A stretch of 64,000 nucleotides of DNA from an uncultured Mobiluncus sp. (GTDB lineage: Bacteria > Actinomycetota > Actinomycetes > Actinomycetales > Actinomycetaceae). Below, one piece after another: positions 45,934-53,557 of this stretch. A program made the position numbers and the translations under genes. Under the pieces are notes generated by a model. It saw nothing but the letters and a program-made list of their open reading frames with translations. It did no database searches and was not told where the DNA came from. The DNA lies in NCBI RefSeq assembly GCF_947254095.1, contig NZ_CAMYBV010000003.1, positions 1 to 64,000 of the forward strand. Reading direction: 5' to 3'. Numbering within the stretch: position 1 is the first letter of the stretch; every line of letters starts with the position of its first letter.

Positions 45934-46191
45934 ATGGAAAACACAACAGAAACCATCTCCCTCTCCCCCAACTTGGAGCCAGAGAAAACACCGGAACCAC
46001 CCTTGGAACCCCGCCGTGAGCATCGCAGCCTGGCCGCCATCGCCTTCAGCGTGGTGTTTATCCTGATTGGTTTGGTAGTTTTCGGCGCCGCCCTGGGCGT
46101 CGTCGTGTCGCTGTGGACGCTGGTCCTGCTGGTATTCGGGACCTCCGGGATCGCCCTGCTGGTTAGCGCCCTGGCGGAATCACGCCGCTAG
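45934..46191 (+). CDS. Small two-helix membrane protein
   Basis: 85 residues starting METTE-type acidic N-terminus (MENTTETISLSPN), then two membrane segments, LAAIAFSVVFILIGLVVFGAALG and WTLVLLVFGTSGIALLVSAL. No family was recognised. The ATG at 45934 has AGGTGA upstream; a GTG at 45925 is also in frame. It begins 12 bases after the large PspC protein, so the two form an operon; an accessory role in the same envelope-stress module is inferred. Confidence 0.7.
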   Translation: MENTTETISLSPNLEPEKTPEPPLEPRREHRSLAAIAFSVVFILIGLVVFGAALGVVVSLWTLVLLVFGTSGIALLVSALAESRR

Positions 46192-46203
46192 AGCGCACGG
46201 AGA

Positions 46204-47553
46204 CTAACGCTGCGCGCGTAGCTGAGCGGTATCGAAAGAGTCGCGGCCTTCGGCCTGCAGCGCCTCCAGCGGATAGTTCTGTTTGAACTTGAACCAATGC
46301 CGCTGGGTGGAAAGCCACACATAGAGACGACGCCGCAGGTATCGCAGGGAAAACTGTCTTTCCGCCGGAGCGAGCAAAGGATTAAAGACTTTGCCCGACC
46401 GGTGCAGCGACTGGACTTGACGGCGCACCTGACCGGTCGTGTACTTCAAAATCAGACGTAACGGCAGCACCGTATAGAGAACCGTGTCGAAGTGAGACTT
46501 CGGCTCAGTAGGTCGGTTATAGATGATGTCGTTAATCAAAGCGGGCAGCGGGTTATTTCCGGCAGCGGTGTTGTAATACAGGTTCCTGCCGATACGGGGG
46601 TTGACCTCAAAGAAGTAAGCCTGACCGGTGGCACTGTCGACCTTGACATCAAAGTTTGCGAAGCCATGCCAGCCGATGCCGGTCAGGAAATCGCTGGCCT
46701 GACGATACAGTTCAGGGTAGCTTTCCGTAATCATCGCGGCCGGAATGCCCAGGGCGGTCGGAACGTGGTCTTCCAGCAGCACGTGAGCCGACCCCAGGAA
46801 ACTAACCCGTTTGTCCGCGTCCACATACACCGTTATGGACAAGCTGTGCGTGTCGTTTCCGGACACCCGCGGCTGGGCCACGAACCGGCGCGCATCCGGG
46901 TTTCCGGCAGTGTGCGTTTCCAGCTCCTCCAGAATCGCTCGAGCCCGGCGCGGACTATCAACTGTATAAACCTTGGCTTTGCCCGGCCAGCGCAGCCGCT
47001 CGTAACCGTAGGACTGGCTCGGCTTGATAATCAGCGGATATTTGTCCCCCAGGGTTTCGGTGATGGCGTCCATCAGGGCGGTCGTTCCAGCATCGAGATT
47101 GAGCTCCAGAGTAGTGGGAACCCGCAACCCGTACTTTTCGGCAGCCTGGGCGAAATGCGCCTTGTCATTGGTCAGTTCGATGACGTCCACGCTGGGGAAA
47201 GCAAAGCGATAGTAAGGAGCCAGCCGAGAAGCGTTTTGTTGGATATTGACAACGTGGGTATCTTGGTTCGCCACCAACACCAGCGGGGTGTCCGGGTAAC
47301 GCGCCGCCAGTTCGGGACCCATCTCTATGAGTTTTTCGATGAAAGCACTGAGGTTTGGGTCGACGCTGCTTTCGTCTATCTCTATCGCGTCAAGCAGACG
47401 AGAGTGGCGAATCGGCCCCAGCACCAGAGGGGTAATTATCAGAGATTTCACATGCCATTGCTCATAAAATGACCGCGCAAACGCATACGTTCCAATGTTG
47501 CCGGACAGGATAATTGGCAAAAACGGTGCACCGGACTTTTCAGCTGTGTTCAT
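46204..47553 (-). CDS. ATP-grasp carboxylate-amine ligase, substrate unknown
   Basis: 449 residues. The pre-ATP-grasp fold (PIILSGNIGTYAFARSFY) is followed by ATP-grasp segments: DKAHFAQAAEKYGLRVPTT, YPLIIKPSQSYGYERLRW, RFVAQPRVSGNDTHSLS, FANFDVKVDS and the metal site FFEVNPRIGRNLYY. It resembles ligases that add an amino acid such as D-Asp to a carboxylate, and C-terminal Arg/Lys-rich residues suggest contact with membrane or wall precursors. The substrate is unknown. ATG at 47553 with AGAGGAGAG upstream. It is downstream of pnp, separated by a 16-bp hairpin. Confidence 0.75.
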   Translation of the reverse strand: MNTAEKSGAPFLPIILSGNIGTYAFARSFYEQWHVKSLIITPLVLGPIRHSRLLDAIEIDESSVDPNLSAFIEKLIEMGPELAARYPDTPLVLVANQDTHVVNIQQNASRLAPYYRFAFPSVDVIELTNDKAHFAQAAEKYGLRVPTTLELNLDAGTTALMDAITETLGDKYPLIIKPSQSYGYERLRWPGKAKVYTVDSPRRARAILEELETHTAGNPDARRFVAQPRVSGNDTHSLSITVYVDADKRVSFLGSAHVLLEDHVPTALGIPAAMITESYPELYRQASDFLTGIGWHGFANFDVKVDSATGQAYFFEVNPRIGRNLYYNTAAGNNPLPALINDIIYNRPTEPKSHFDTVLYTVLPLRLILKYTTGQVRRQVQSLHRSGKVFNPLLAPAERQFSLRYLRRRLYVWLSTQRHWFKFKQNYPLEALQAEGRDSFDTAQLRAQR

Positions 47554-47571
47554 TGATACTCTCCTCTAATA

Positions 47572-47608
47572 GGTGACCCGGCGAGGGAATATCCCCCGCC
47601 GAGCCACC
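47572..47608 (-). terminator. 16-bp stem-loop between pnp and the ATP-grasp gene
   Basis: GGTGACCCGGCGAGGG (47572-47587) and its partner (47593-47608) pair over 16 bp with three G-U pairs in the minus-strand RNA, with a 5-base loop. No T-run follows. It may be a weak or Rho-assisted terminator or a 3'-end stabiliser for pnp mRNA. Confidence 0.55.
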
Positions 47609-47629
47609 GTAGTTTTCGATAGCGTTACT

Positions 47630-50011
47630 CTATGAGAAATCGCGATCATCCTCGCCGCGAGAACGATGCGTCCGCCGGCGAGCCCGCTCCCGCGGACGGC
47701 GCGGTTCGCTGCTGTCACGCGGATCACGGCGTTCACGGTCACGCGGATCGTGGCTCTCAGAAGTTTCGTTCTGTTCAGATTCCGAATCCGCTGCGACTTC
47801 GCCGTCCTCATCGTCTACCACGGCGTGCAGGGAGAGCTTGCCGCGCTGGTCGATTTCGGCAACCTCGACCTGAACCTGCTGGCCGACCTGGAGCACGTCC
47901 TCGACGTTTTCCACACGTTTGCCGCCGACCAGGCGACGAATCTGGGAGATGTGGAGCAAACCGTCCTTGCCGGGGGTCAAGGAAATGAACGCCCCGAACG
48001 TGGTCGTTTTCACCACGGTACCAACGAAACGTTCGCCAACCTCGGGCATCTGGGGGTTCGCAATCGCGTTCACGGCGTCACGAGCGGCCTCGGCGGCCGG
48101 ACCGTTATCCGCCCCGATGTAGACGGTGCCGTCGTCCTCAATGGTCAGCTCAGCGCCGGTGTCCTCTTGAATCTGGTTAATCATCTTTCCTTTCGGACCG
48201 ATGACCTCACCAATCTTGTCCACCGGGATATTCACGGTGAGGATACGCGGCGCGGTCGGGGCCAGTTCATCAGGCCCGTCAATAGCGGCGTGCATCACGT
48301 CTAGAATCTTTAGGCGAGCGTCGCGGGCTTGGCCCAGGGCACCCTTTAAGACGTCGGCAGGAATGCCATCAAGTTTCGTGTCCAGCTGCAGGGCAGTAAT
48401 AAAGTCCTTAGTGCCGGCTACCTTGAAGTCCATGTCACCAAAAGCGTCTTCTGCGCCCAAGATGTCGGTCAGGGTCGCGAACTGGGTGCCGTTTTCGCCC
48501 GGTTCACTCATCAGGCCCATCGCGATGCCGGCAATCGGGGCGCGCAGCGGCACACCAGCGTTCAACAGGGACAGCGTGGAGGCGCAAACCGAACCCATCG
48601 AGGACGAGCCGTTCGAGCCCATAATCTCGCTGACCTGGCGAATCGCGTAGGGGAACTCCTCGCGAGCCGGAATGACCGGCTCCAGTGCCATCTCTGCCAG
48701 GTGGCCGTGACCAATCTCGCGGCGCTTGGGGGAACCGACCCGACCGGTCTCACCGGTGCAGTAGGGCGGGAAGTTGTACTGGTGCATATAGCGTTTGTGC
48801 GTCAGCGGGGACAGATTGTCCAACTGCTGTTCCATGCGCAACATATTGAGCGTGGTCACCCCCAGAACCTGGGTTTCCCCGCGCTGGAACAGAGCCGAGC
48901 CGTGAACCCGAGGCAGCACCTCGACCTCAGCAGACAGGGAGCGAATATCTTTCAGCCCACGGCCGTCGATACGTTTGCCTTCGTGCAGTACCCGGGCGCG
49001 CACCAACTTCTTTTCCAAAGCCTTAAAGGCAGCCTTAAGTTCCTTTTCCTGTTCCTCGAACTCGCCGCCTTCCACCGCGAGCTTCTCGATGGCGGCATCG
49101 CGGATTTCGGTCTCGCGATTCTCTCGAGTCAGCTTGTCGGCAATCTGGATAGCCGCGGTCAAATCGGTTTCTACCTCGGCTTTCATCGCCTCAAAGTGGT
49201 TGTCCTCGTAGTCGGGGAACAGCGGATATTCCTGGGTTTCCTTGGCGGCCTTGGCAGCCACTTCGGATTGGGCGCGGCACAGTTCCTTAATGAAAGGCTT
49301 GGCCGCGTCCAGCGCGCTGGCCACAAAGTCCTCGGTCGGAGCCTGTTTGCCCTCTTGAATCAGGTCCCAGGCGTATTCGCCGCCGCCGGCTTCCACCATC
49401 ATGATGGCCACGTCTTCTTCGGGGGTGCCCTCGTTGACGACACGACCGGCGATGACCATGTTGAACGTGGATTGTTCCATCTCGGGGTAGGTCGGGAACG
49501 CCACCCACTGCCCTTCAATCAAGGCCAGGCGGGTGCCGCCGATGGGTCCAGAGAACGGCAACCCAGCCAACTGGGTCGCCATCGAGGAGGCGTTGATAGC
49601 CACTACGTCATAAGCGTGGTCGGGGTGGATTGACAGGACGGTGTCAACGACCTGGACCTCGTTGCGCAGCCCCTTTACGAAAGCCGGACGCAGCGGGCGG
49701 TCAATCAGGCGGGCCGCCAGGATAGCCTCGGTACCGGGGCGGCCTTCACGACGGAAGAACGATCCGGGAATACGTCCCGCGGCGTATTGCTTTTCCTCAA
49801 CGTCTACGGTCAAGGGGAAAAAGTCGAATTGATCTTTCGGTTGCTTACCAACCGTGGTGGCTGCGAACACAACGGTTTCCCCGTCCAGGGTGACCATTGC
49901 CGAACCGGCAGCCTGCTGAGCCAAAAGGCCCGTTTCAAAGCGCAGGACGCGCTTGCCAAATTTACCATTGTCGATGACGGCTTCCGCCGCCGTGATTTCG
50001 GGTCCCTCCAA
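47630..50011 (-). CDS. pnp: Polyribonucleotide nucleotidyltransferase (PNPase)
   Basis: 793 residues from the TTG at 50011, with AGGGGG five bases upstream; the family start (EGPEITAAEAVIDNG) fits. 3'-5' phosphorolytic exoribonuclease of the RNA degradosome. Two RNase PH domains (KRVLRFETGLLAQQAAG ... GRIPGSFFRREGRPG; HEGKRIDGRGLKDIR ... YNFPPYCTGETGRVGSPKRREIGHG), a KH domain (VDKIGEVIGPKGKMINQIQEDTGAEL) and an S1 domain (VGTVVKTTTFGAFISLTPGKDGLLHISQI) are in order. The last 45 residues are Arg/Asp-rich. Follows rpsO, the usual order. Confidence 0.96.
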   Translation of the reverse strand: MEGPEITAAEAVIDNGKFGKRVLRFETGLLAQQAAGSAMVTLDGETVVFAATTVGKQPKDQFDFFPLTVDVEEKQYAAGRIPGSFFRREGRPGTEAILAARLIDRPLRPAFVKGLRNEVQVVDTVLSIHPDHAYDVVAINASSMATQLAGLPFSGPIGGTRLALIEGQWVAFPTYPEMEQSTFNMVIAGRVVNEGTPEEDVAIMMVEAGGGEYAWDLIQEGKQAPTEDFVASALDAAKPFIKELCRAQSEVAAKAAKETQEYPLFPDYEDNHFEAMKAEVETDLTAAIQIADKLTRENRETEIRDAAIEKLAVEGGEFEEQEKELKAAFKALEKKLVRARVLHEGKRIDGRGLKDIRSLSAEVEVLPRVHGSALFQRGETQVLGVTTLNMLRMEQQLDNLSPLTHKRYMHQYNFPPYCTGETGRVGSPKRREIGHGHLAEMALEPVIPAREEFPYAIRQVSEIMGSNGSSSMGSVCASTLSLLNAGVPLRAPIAGIAMGLMSEPGENGTQFATLTDILGAEDAFGDMDFKVAGTKDFITALQLDTKLDGIPADVLKGALGQARDARLKILDVMHAAIDGPDELAPTAPRILTVNIPVDKIGEVIGPKGKMINQIQEDTGAELTIEDDGTVYIGADNGPAAEAARDAVNAIANPQMPEVGERFVGTVVKTTTFGAFISLTPGKDGLLHISQIRRLVGGKRVENVEDVLQVGQQVQVEVAEIDQRGKLSLHAVVDDEDGEVAADSESEQNETSESHDPRDRERRDPRDSSEPRRPRERARRRTHRSRGEDDRDFS

Positions 50012-50181
50012 GGGATCCCCCTCTCTTTGTTCAGCGCGGCGGTCATCGATCGAGGCCCACTGGGCTGGCTCTCCGCAAACCTCACCGGACGAACCGGGAC
50101 ACTTGCGGCAGTCCAGGAGGCCACTACCGAGGACCGATTAACGCTGGATTCCTACATATATCAGCCGGACAATACCGGCAT

Positions 50182-50213
50182 GAAAAGAAAGCTGACCGGT
50201 GACCGGCCAGCTT
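50182..50213 (-). terminator. Terminator / hairpin after rpsO
   Basis: On the minus strand an 11-bp stem AAGCTGGCCGG / CCGGTCAGCTT with a 3-base loop (50189-50213, one G-U pair) is followed by TCTTTTC. It lies just downstream of rpsO and probably separates it in part from pnp. The remaining 50012-50181 contains no gene. Confidence 0.7.
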
Positions 50214-50218
50214 AGTTA

Positions 50219-50488
50219 CTATTTACGCAAACCGAGGCGCTCTTTGAGGCTGCGGTAGCGTTCGATGTCGACGTCCTGCAAGTAGCCCAGCAGACGCTTG
50301 CGCTGGCCGACCAGCAGCATCAAACCACGACGGGAATGATGGTCATGTTCGTGAGTCTTAAAGTGCTCGGTCAGGTCCTTAATCCGCTTGGACAACAGGG
50401 CGATTTGCACTTCGGGGGAACCAGTGTCCCCGGGATGAGTCGCGTATTCGTTGATGATTGCTTGCTTTTCTTCCTTGGTCAGTGCCAC
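50219..50488 (-). CDS. rpsO: 30S ribosomal protein S15
   Basis: 89 residues, normal length. It binds the central domain of 16S rRNA in early 30S assembly. The sequence reads ALTKEEKQAIINEYATHP, DTGSPEVQIALLSKRI, LTEHFKTHEHDHHSRRGL, MLLVGQRKRLLGYL, all conserved. GTG start at 50488 with AAGGAG seven bases upstream. The leader has a 6-bp hairpin (CCCAGG/CCTGGG, 50523-50539). S15 represses its own mRNA in many bacteria, so the leader may be the target. Confidence 0.96.
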   Translation of the reverse strand: MALTKEEKQAIINEYATHPGDTGSPEVQIALLSKRIKDLTEHFKTHEHDHHSRRGLMLLVGQRKRLLGYLQDVDIERYRSLKERLGLRK

Positions 50489-50522
50489 AGGTTCTCCTTA
50501 GATTAACTCGTTGCGCGCAGCG

Positions 50523-50539
50523 CCCAGGCTTTTCCTGGG
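50523..50539 (-). promoter_or_regulatory. rpsO leader hairpin
   Basis: CCCAGG (50523-50528) and CCTGGG (50534-50539) form a 6-bp stem with a 5-base loop, 35 bases upstream of the rpsO start. It may be part of an S15 autoregulatory leader. That is inference; no pseudoknot was established. Confidence 0.35.
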
Positions 50540-50640
50540 GCATCGGCAGCGCGGCCGACATGACGGCTGTACAAGTTTAGCAAACACCCCGCATTCAAGC
50601 GAATTTTCTTTGTTTTTCAATAGCGCGGGTCGGCGCGGTA

Positions 50641-50758
50641 TCGCTCGTGGGGGGGCTCGCGGGGGACCTAGGGAGGGGCACGGGTCCCCCTCGTTTTCGT
50701 TGCAAAGCAACGAAAACATACCCCCTAGTCCCCCGCCTGAGTACCCCCACTTTCGCTC
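50641..50758. mobile_element. MITE-like palindromic element, candidate
   Basis: A 104-bp block (50647-50750) has imperfect terminal inverted repeats of about 27 bp (GTGGGGG...ACCTAGGG, and its partner ending CCCCCAC) and a perfect inner inverted repeat GTTTTCGTTGC-AAA-GCAACGAAAAC (50693-50717). The 6-mer TCGCTC flanks it (50641-50646 and 50753-50758), like a target-site duplication. It encodes nothing. It lies between quinone oxidoreductase and rpsO. Being a mobile or REP-like repeat needs other genome copies. Confidence 0.45.
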
Positions 50759-50854
50759 AGCCGCGCCGCCTTGCGGGAAACGTTGCATTTGCAGGGCGGG
50801 TTTTTGGGAAAACTTGAATTTTTAGCTGGGCAGGCTGTTTGGCTTTAGGGCTGA

Positions 50855-51910
50855 TTATTTGGCAAGAATCAATTTGCCGAACGGACGGTTGGTTTTGGCT
50901 CCAAGGACTTCGTGAGCTTGAGCGACTTTGGCGAAAGGGTACGTTTCGGCAATAACCGGGCGGATTTGGCCGGATTCGACAGCGGGCCAAACGTATTCAC
51001 CAACTGCTTGAACCAGGTCAACCTTGGTGTCCGTATCCAACGTGCGAATGGTGGAACCTTGCAAAGTCGCCTGTTTTTGCAAAAAATATGCCAAATCGAT
51101 TTCCCCGCGTGCTCCCTTTTGCAGTCCGATAATGCTTAAACGTCCCCCGGTCTTTAAAAGATTGAGATTCGATCCCAGCCCTCCGGCCCCACTGACATCC
51201 AAAATCAGGTCAAACCCTAAACAGTCAGTCACGTCCTCGAACGCTTTTTTCAGCGATTCTTCGTCACGGTAGTCCGCCACGCCGTCAGCTCCCAGCAGGG
51301 TCACTTTTTGGCGACGGGCTTCGTCCCCGGCGGTAGCCGCCACGTTGGCACCCAGCGCCTTGGCCAGTTGCACCGCAACGGTCCCGACCCCACCGCTTCC
51401 GCCTTGAATCAGCACGCTGAAGCCAACTGGGTAGCGCCAGCTTTCCCCGTATGGGTCGCGGCCTGCCAGGAAGCCGTCGCGCGGCCCATCCATCCAGGTT
51501 ATCCGTGGTTCCAAATTGACCAGGTTATGCCAGGAGGTCACCGCTGCCTCCAGCAGCGCCGCCCCGGCCACATAGCCGTCCAAGCGTCCCACCACCGGCA
51601 CCGGCAGGCACAGGTCAGGATTAGCCACGCAGTATTCCGCCTGGGCACCACCTTCCACCAAGGCCACCACCGCACGTCCCAGCCAAGCCGAGTCAACACC
51701 CGACCCCACCTCCACGACGGTGCCGGCGGCCTCCAACCCGAGCGTAGGCGGCGCCCCGGCAGGCGGCGGATAATGGCCTGCCACCTGCAGCAAGTCCGCT
51801 CGGTTCACTCCCGCGGCCGCCACTTCAATGAGAATCTGTCCGGCACCGACCTGGGGACGGTCCGCCTCGACCAGGACCGGCACACCGTCAACGCCCTGTA
51901 CGCTCCACAT
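50855..51910 (-). CDS. NAD(P)H quinone oxidoreductase, PIG3 family (zinc-independent MDR)
   Basis: 351 residues. Medium-chain dehydrogenase/reductase fold: the catalytic-domain segment AGVNRADLLQVAGHYPPP, GLEAAGTVVEVGSG and the Rossmann motif IQGGSGGVGTVAVQLAKALGA. Zinc ligands are absent, as in quinone reductases of the PIG3 group. An insertion of about 25 residues (EPRITWMDGPRDGFLAGRD) lies before the Rossmann domain and is unusual. Its ATG (51910) and the Shine-Dalgarno AAGGGGG are inside or next to the stem of a hairpin. Confidence 0.88.
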   Translation of the reverse strand: MWSVQGVDGVPVLVEADRPQVGAGQILIEVAAAGVNRADLLQVAGHYPPPAGAPPTLGLEAAGTVVEVGSGVDSAWLGRAVVALVEGGAQAEYCVANPDLCLPVPVVGRLDGYVAGAALLEAAVTSWHNLVNLEPRITWMDGPRDGFLAGRDPYGESWRYPVGFSVLIQGGSGGVGTVAVQLAKALGANVAATAGDEARRQKVTLLGADGVADYRDEESLKKAFEDVTDCLGFDLILDVSGAGGLGSNLNLLKTGGRLSIIGLQKGARGEIDLAYFLQKQATLQGSTIRTLDTDTKVDLVQAVGEYVWPAVESGQIRPVIAETYPFAKVAQAHEVLGAKTNRPFGKLILAK

Positions 51911-51957
51911 GAAAACCCCCTTGCTTTAAGTCTTTTCCAAGTCTAAAGCAAGGGGGT
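51911..51957 (-). terminator. 13-bp hairpin: terminator of the CWB2 gene overlapping the next Shine-Dalgarno
   Basis: CCCCCTTGCTTTA (51916-51928) and TAAAGCAAGGGGG (51944-51956) form a perfect 13-bp stem with a 15-base loop. In the minus-strand RNA it is followed by TTTTC and then the ATG of the quinone reductase. The 3' arm contains that gene's Shine-Dalgarno, so the hairpin could end upstream transcription and, in read-through RNA, block translation. Confidence 0.75.
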
Positions 51958-51988
51958 CAATGAAATCAGCGAAGCAGCCCCGCGAGCG

Positions 51989-53404
51989 CTATCCTTTGCC
52001 GTGGTCGATATAGGCTCCTTCAGAATGCGCGCCATTGATGGGAAGCCTCACGTCGGTGGGCCAGAAAAGACTGTAAGGCTTAAAGGTAACAGACGCCCGC
52101 ACACCATTGTATCCACGCCACGACTCCAGGGTAGCCTCGGAATAGTTGTCCGCGAGCAAGACTATGTCAGCCTCGCGCGGATTAGTGGGGTTGCCTGGCC
52201 CAATATCCGAAGCATAGGAAATGTCGAATACCGCCGGTTCATCCAAAATGAGCACAGCGTATTCGGAGCCAGCGAACACTTCGGACAACTCCGATACATT
52301 CTTGAGGTTCTCCATCTGGATAAGTTCCTTTGCACTTAGTACCCGAATGAGGCCTTCAAGCTGAAAACCCACGTTATTGGTGATGTAATGCGGATTACCG
52401 GGACCATCCGCACCTAAACCAACGCCGGCTGCCATGGCTACAGTGCTTTGGGGCAACACGCCTTCTCCTCCGATAAATACAATCTTGTTAGCGCTCATAG
52501 ACACGATTTGCTGGAAAGTACCTCCACCACCGGGGGGTGTCAGCAGGATAAAACCGTCCTTGGATGCCCCCGCCACCATCGCGTCTTTCAGGGCGGTTCC
52601 CGACGCCACGTAGGCGACCTTTCGGGCCGGATCAGTGGCGGCAAACTTGGCGATTTCTAGGGCAGTGAGATAACGATTTGTTCCCGCAAAACGTTGGGTT
52701 GCCGCACCGTTCGCGACTGTTTGGAGTACCGCGTCGGGAACCGCGCCAGATCCGCCCAAAGCCACCAGTTGTGCGCCAGCCGGCTGGTCCGCCGGCATCC
52801 GCATCGCCACGAACTGCTGTGCGGCGCTGATGCTGGCCTCGTTCGTATAGGTGATGATGGGACCGTCACGCAGCACCGAACCGGCTACCGCGTCGGGGGA
52901 ACCGGACCCGGCATTTCTCGTCAGATACATCCGGTTGGTGGCGCCGTTTACCCTTATCCAGCGGTCCGCAATAGCCCGGGCAGTCGCGTTGCGGTCCGGG
53001 CCAGCCAGGCGTTCCACGTTTTCTGCGCCGCAGGTTTGCCGGGCTTGCTGGGCAATGCTGTCAGGAACCGCGCCCGATCCGCCCAAAATCACGATATGGC
53101 CGGGTTTGACCCCACCAAGGTTCAGCTGCTTGCCATCGGTGAGCACCACCGGCCCGTCCCCGATAGTCGCCGCCGGCAGGGCGTCCACCGGGTTACGATT
53201 CGCGGCCACGTAGACCACCGGCCAGTTTGTCCCCCAAGTGTGCTTGGCTACCGCCAGGGAGGTTTCCACCCCGCTGGGCCCCGCCAGACGTTCATAGTTC
53301 AACCCCTCTGCCTGAGATTCGCTGACGGTGACCAGGGTCATCATCGCTAAAGTCAAGGCTCCCACGGCGCCGGAAATGGCTCCGCGCTTTACCCATGCCT
53401 GCAT
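51989..53404 (-). CDS. Secreted cell-wall-binding-repeat (CWB2) protein
   Basis: 471 residues from the ATG at 53404, preceded by GAAAGG; the frame is open further but the signal peptide (about 1-34, VSESQAEG) starts here. Three CWB2-type repeats follow: each has RLAGP or RFAGTNRY, then an ALPAA-like strand and a VILGGSGAVPD or IGGEGVLP ending. CWB2 modules bind wall polymers non-covalently. The last ~140 residues are of unknown fold with no motif recognised. It is a surface protein of unknown role, ended by a strong hairpin. Confidence 0.85.
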   Translation of the reverse strand: MQAWVKRGAISGAVGALTLAMMTLVTVSESQAEGLNYERLAGPSGVETSLAVAKHTWGTNWPVVYVAANRNPVDALPAATIGDGPVVLTDGKQLNLGGVKPGHIVILGGSGAVPDSIAQQARQTCGAENVERLAGPDRNATARAIADRWIRVNGATNRMYLTRNAGSGSPDAVAGSVLRDGPIITYTNEASISAAQQFVAMRMPADQPAGAQLVALGGSGAVPDAVLQTVANGAATQRFAGTNRYLTALEIAKFAATDPARKVAYVASGTALKDAMVAGASKDGFILLTPPGGGGTFQQIVSMSANKIVFIGGEGVLPQSTVAMAAGVGLGADGPGNPHYITNNVGFQLEGLIRVLSAKELIQMENLKNVSELSEVFAGSEYAVLILDEPAVFDISYASDIGPGNPTNPREADIVLLADNYSEATLESWRGYNGVRASVTFKPYSLFWPTDVRLPINGAHSEGAYIDHGKG

Positions 53405-53557
53405 ATCTGTAACCTTTCCGTTGCAACAGTCGTGACCCACTCAGCCTATTGAGGCACTTTTGATAACTGAACACCCAAAAGGGTGAAAGTCCCGCCCCTT
53501 CCCCGCGCCGGAACAGGGGCGAAATCGGAGCGGATAGCGTCATGCTAAGGTTGAGGG

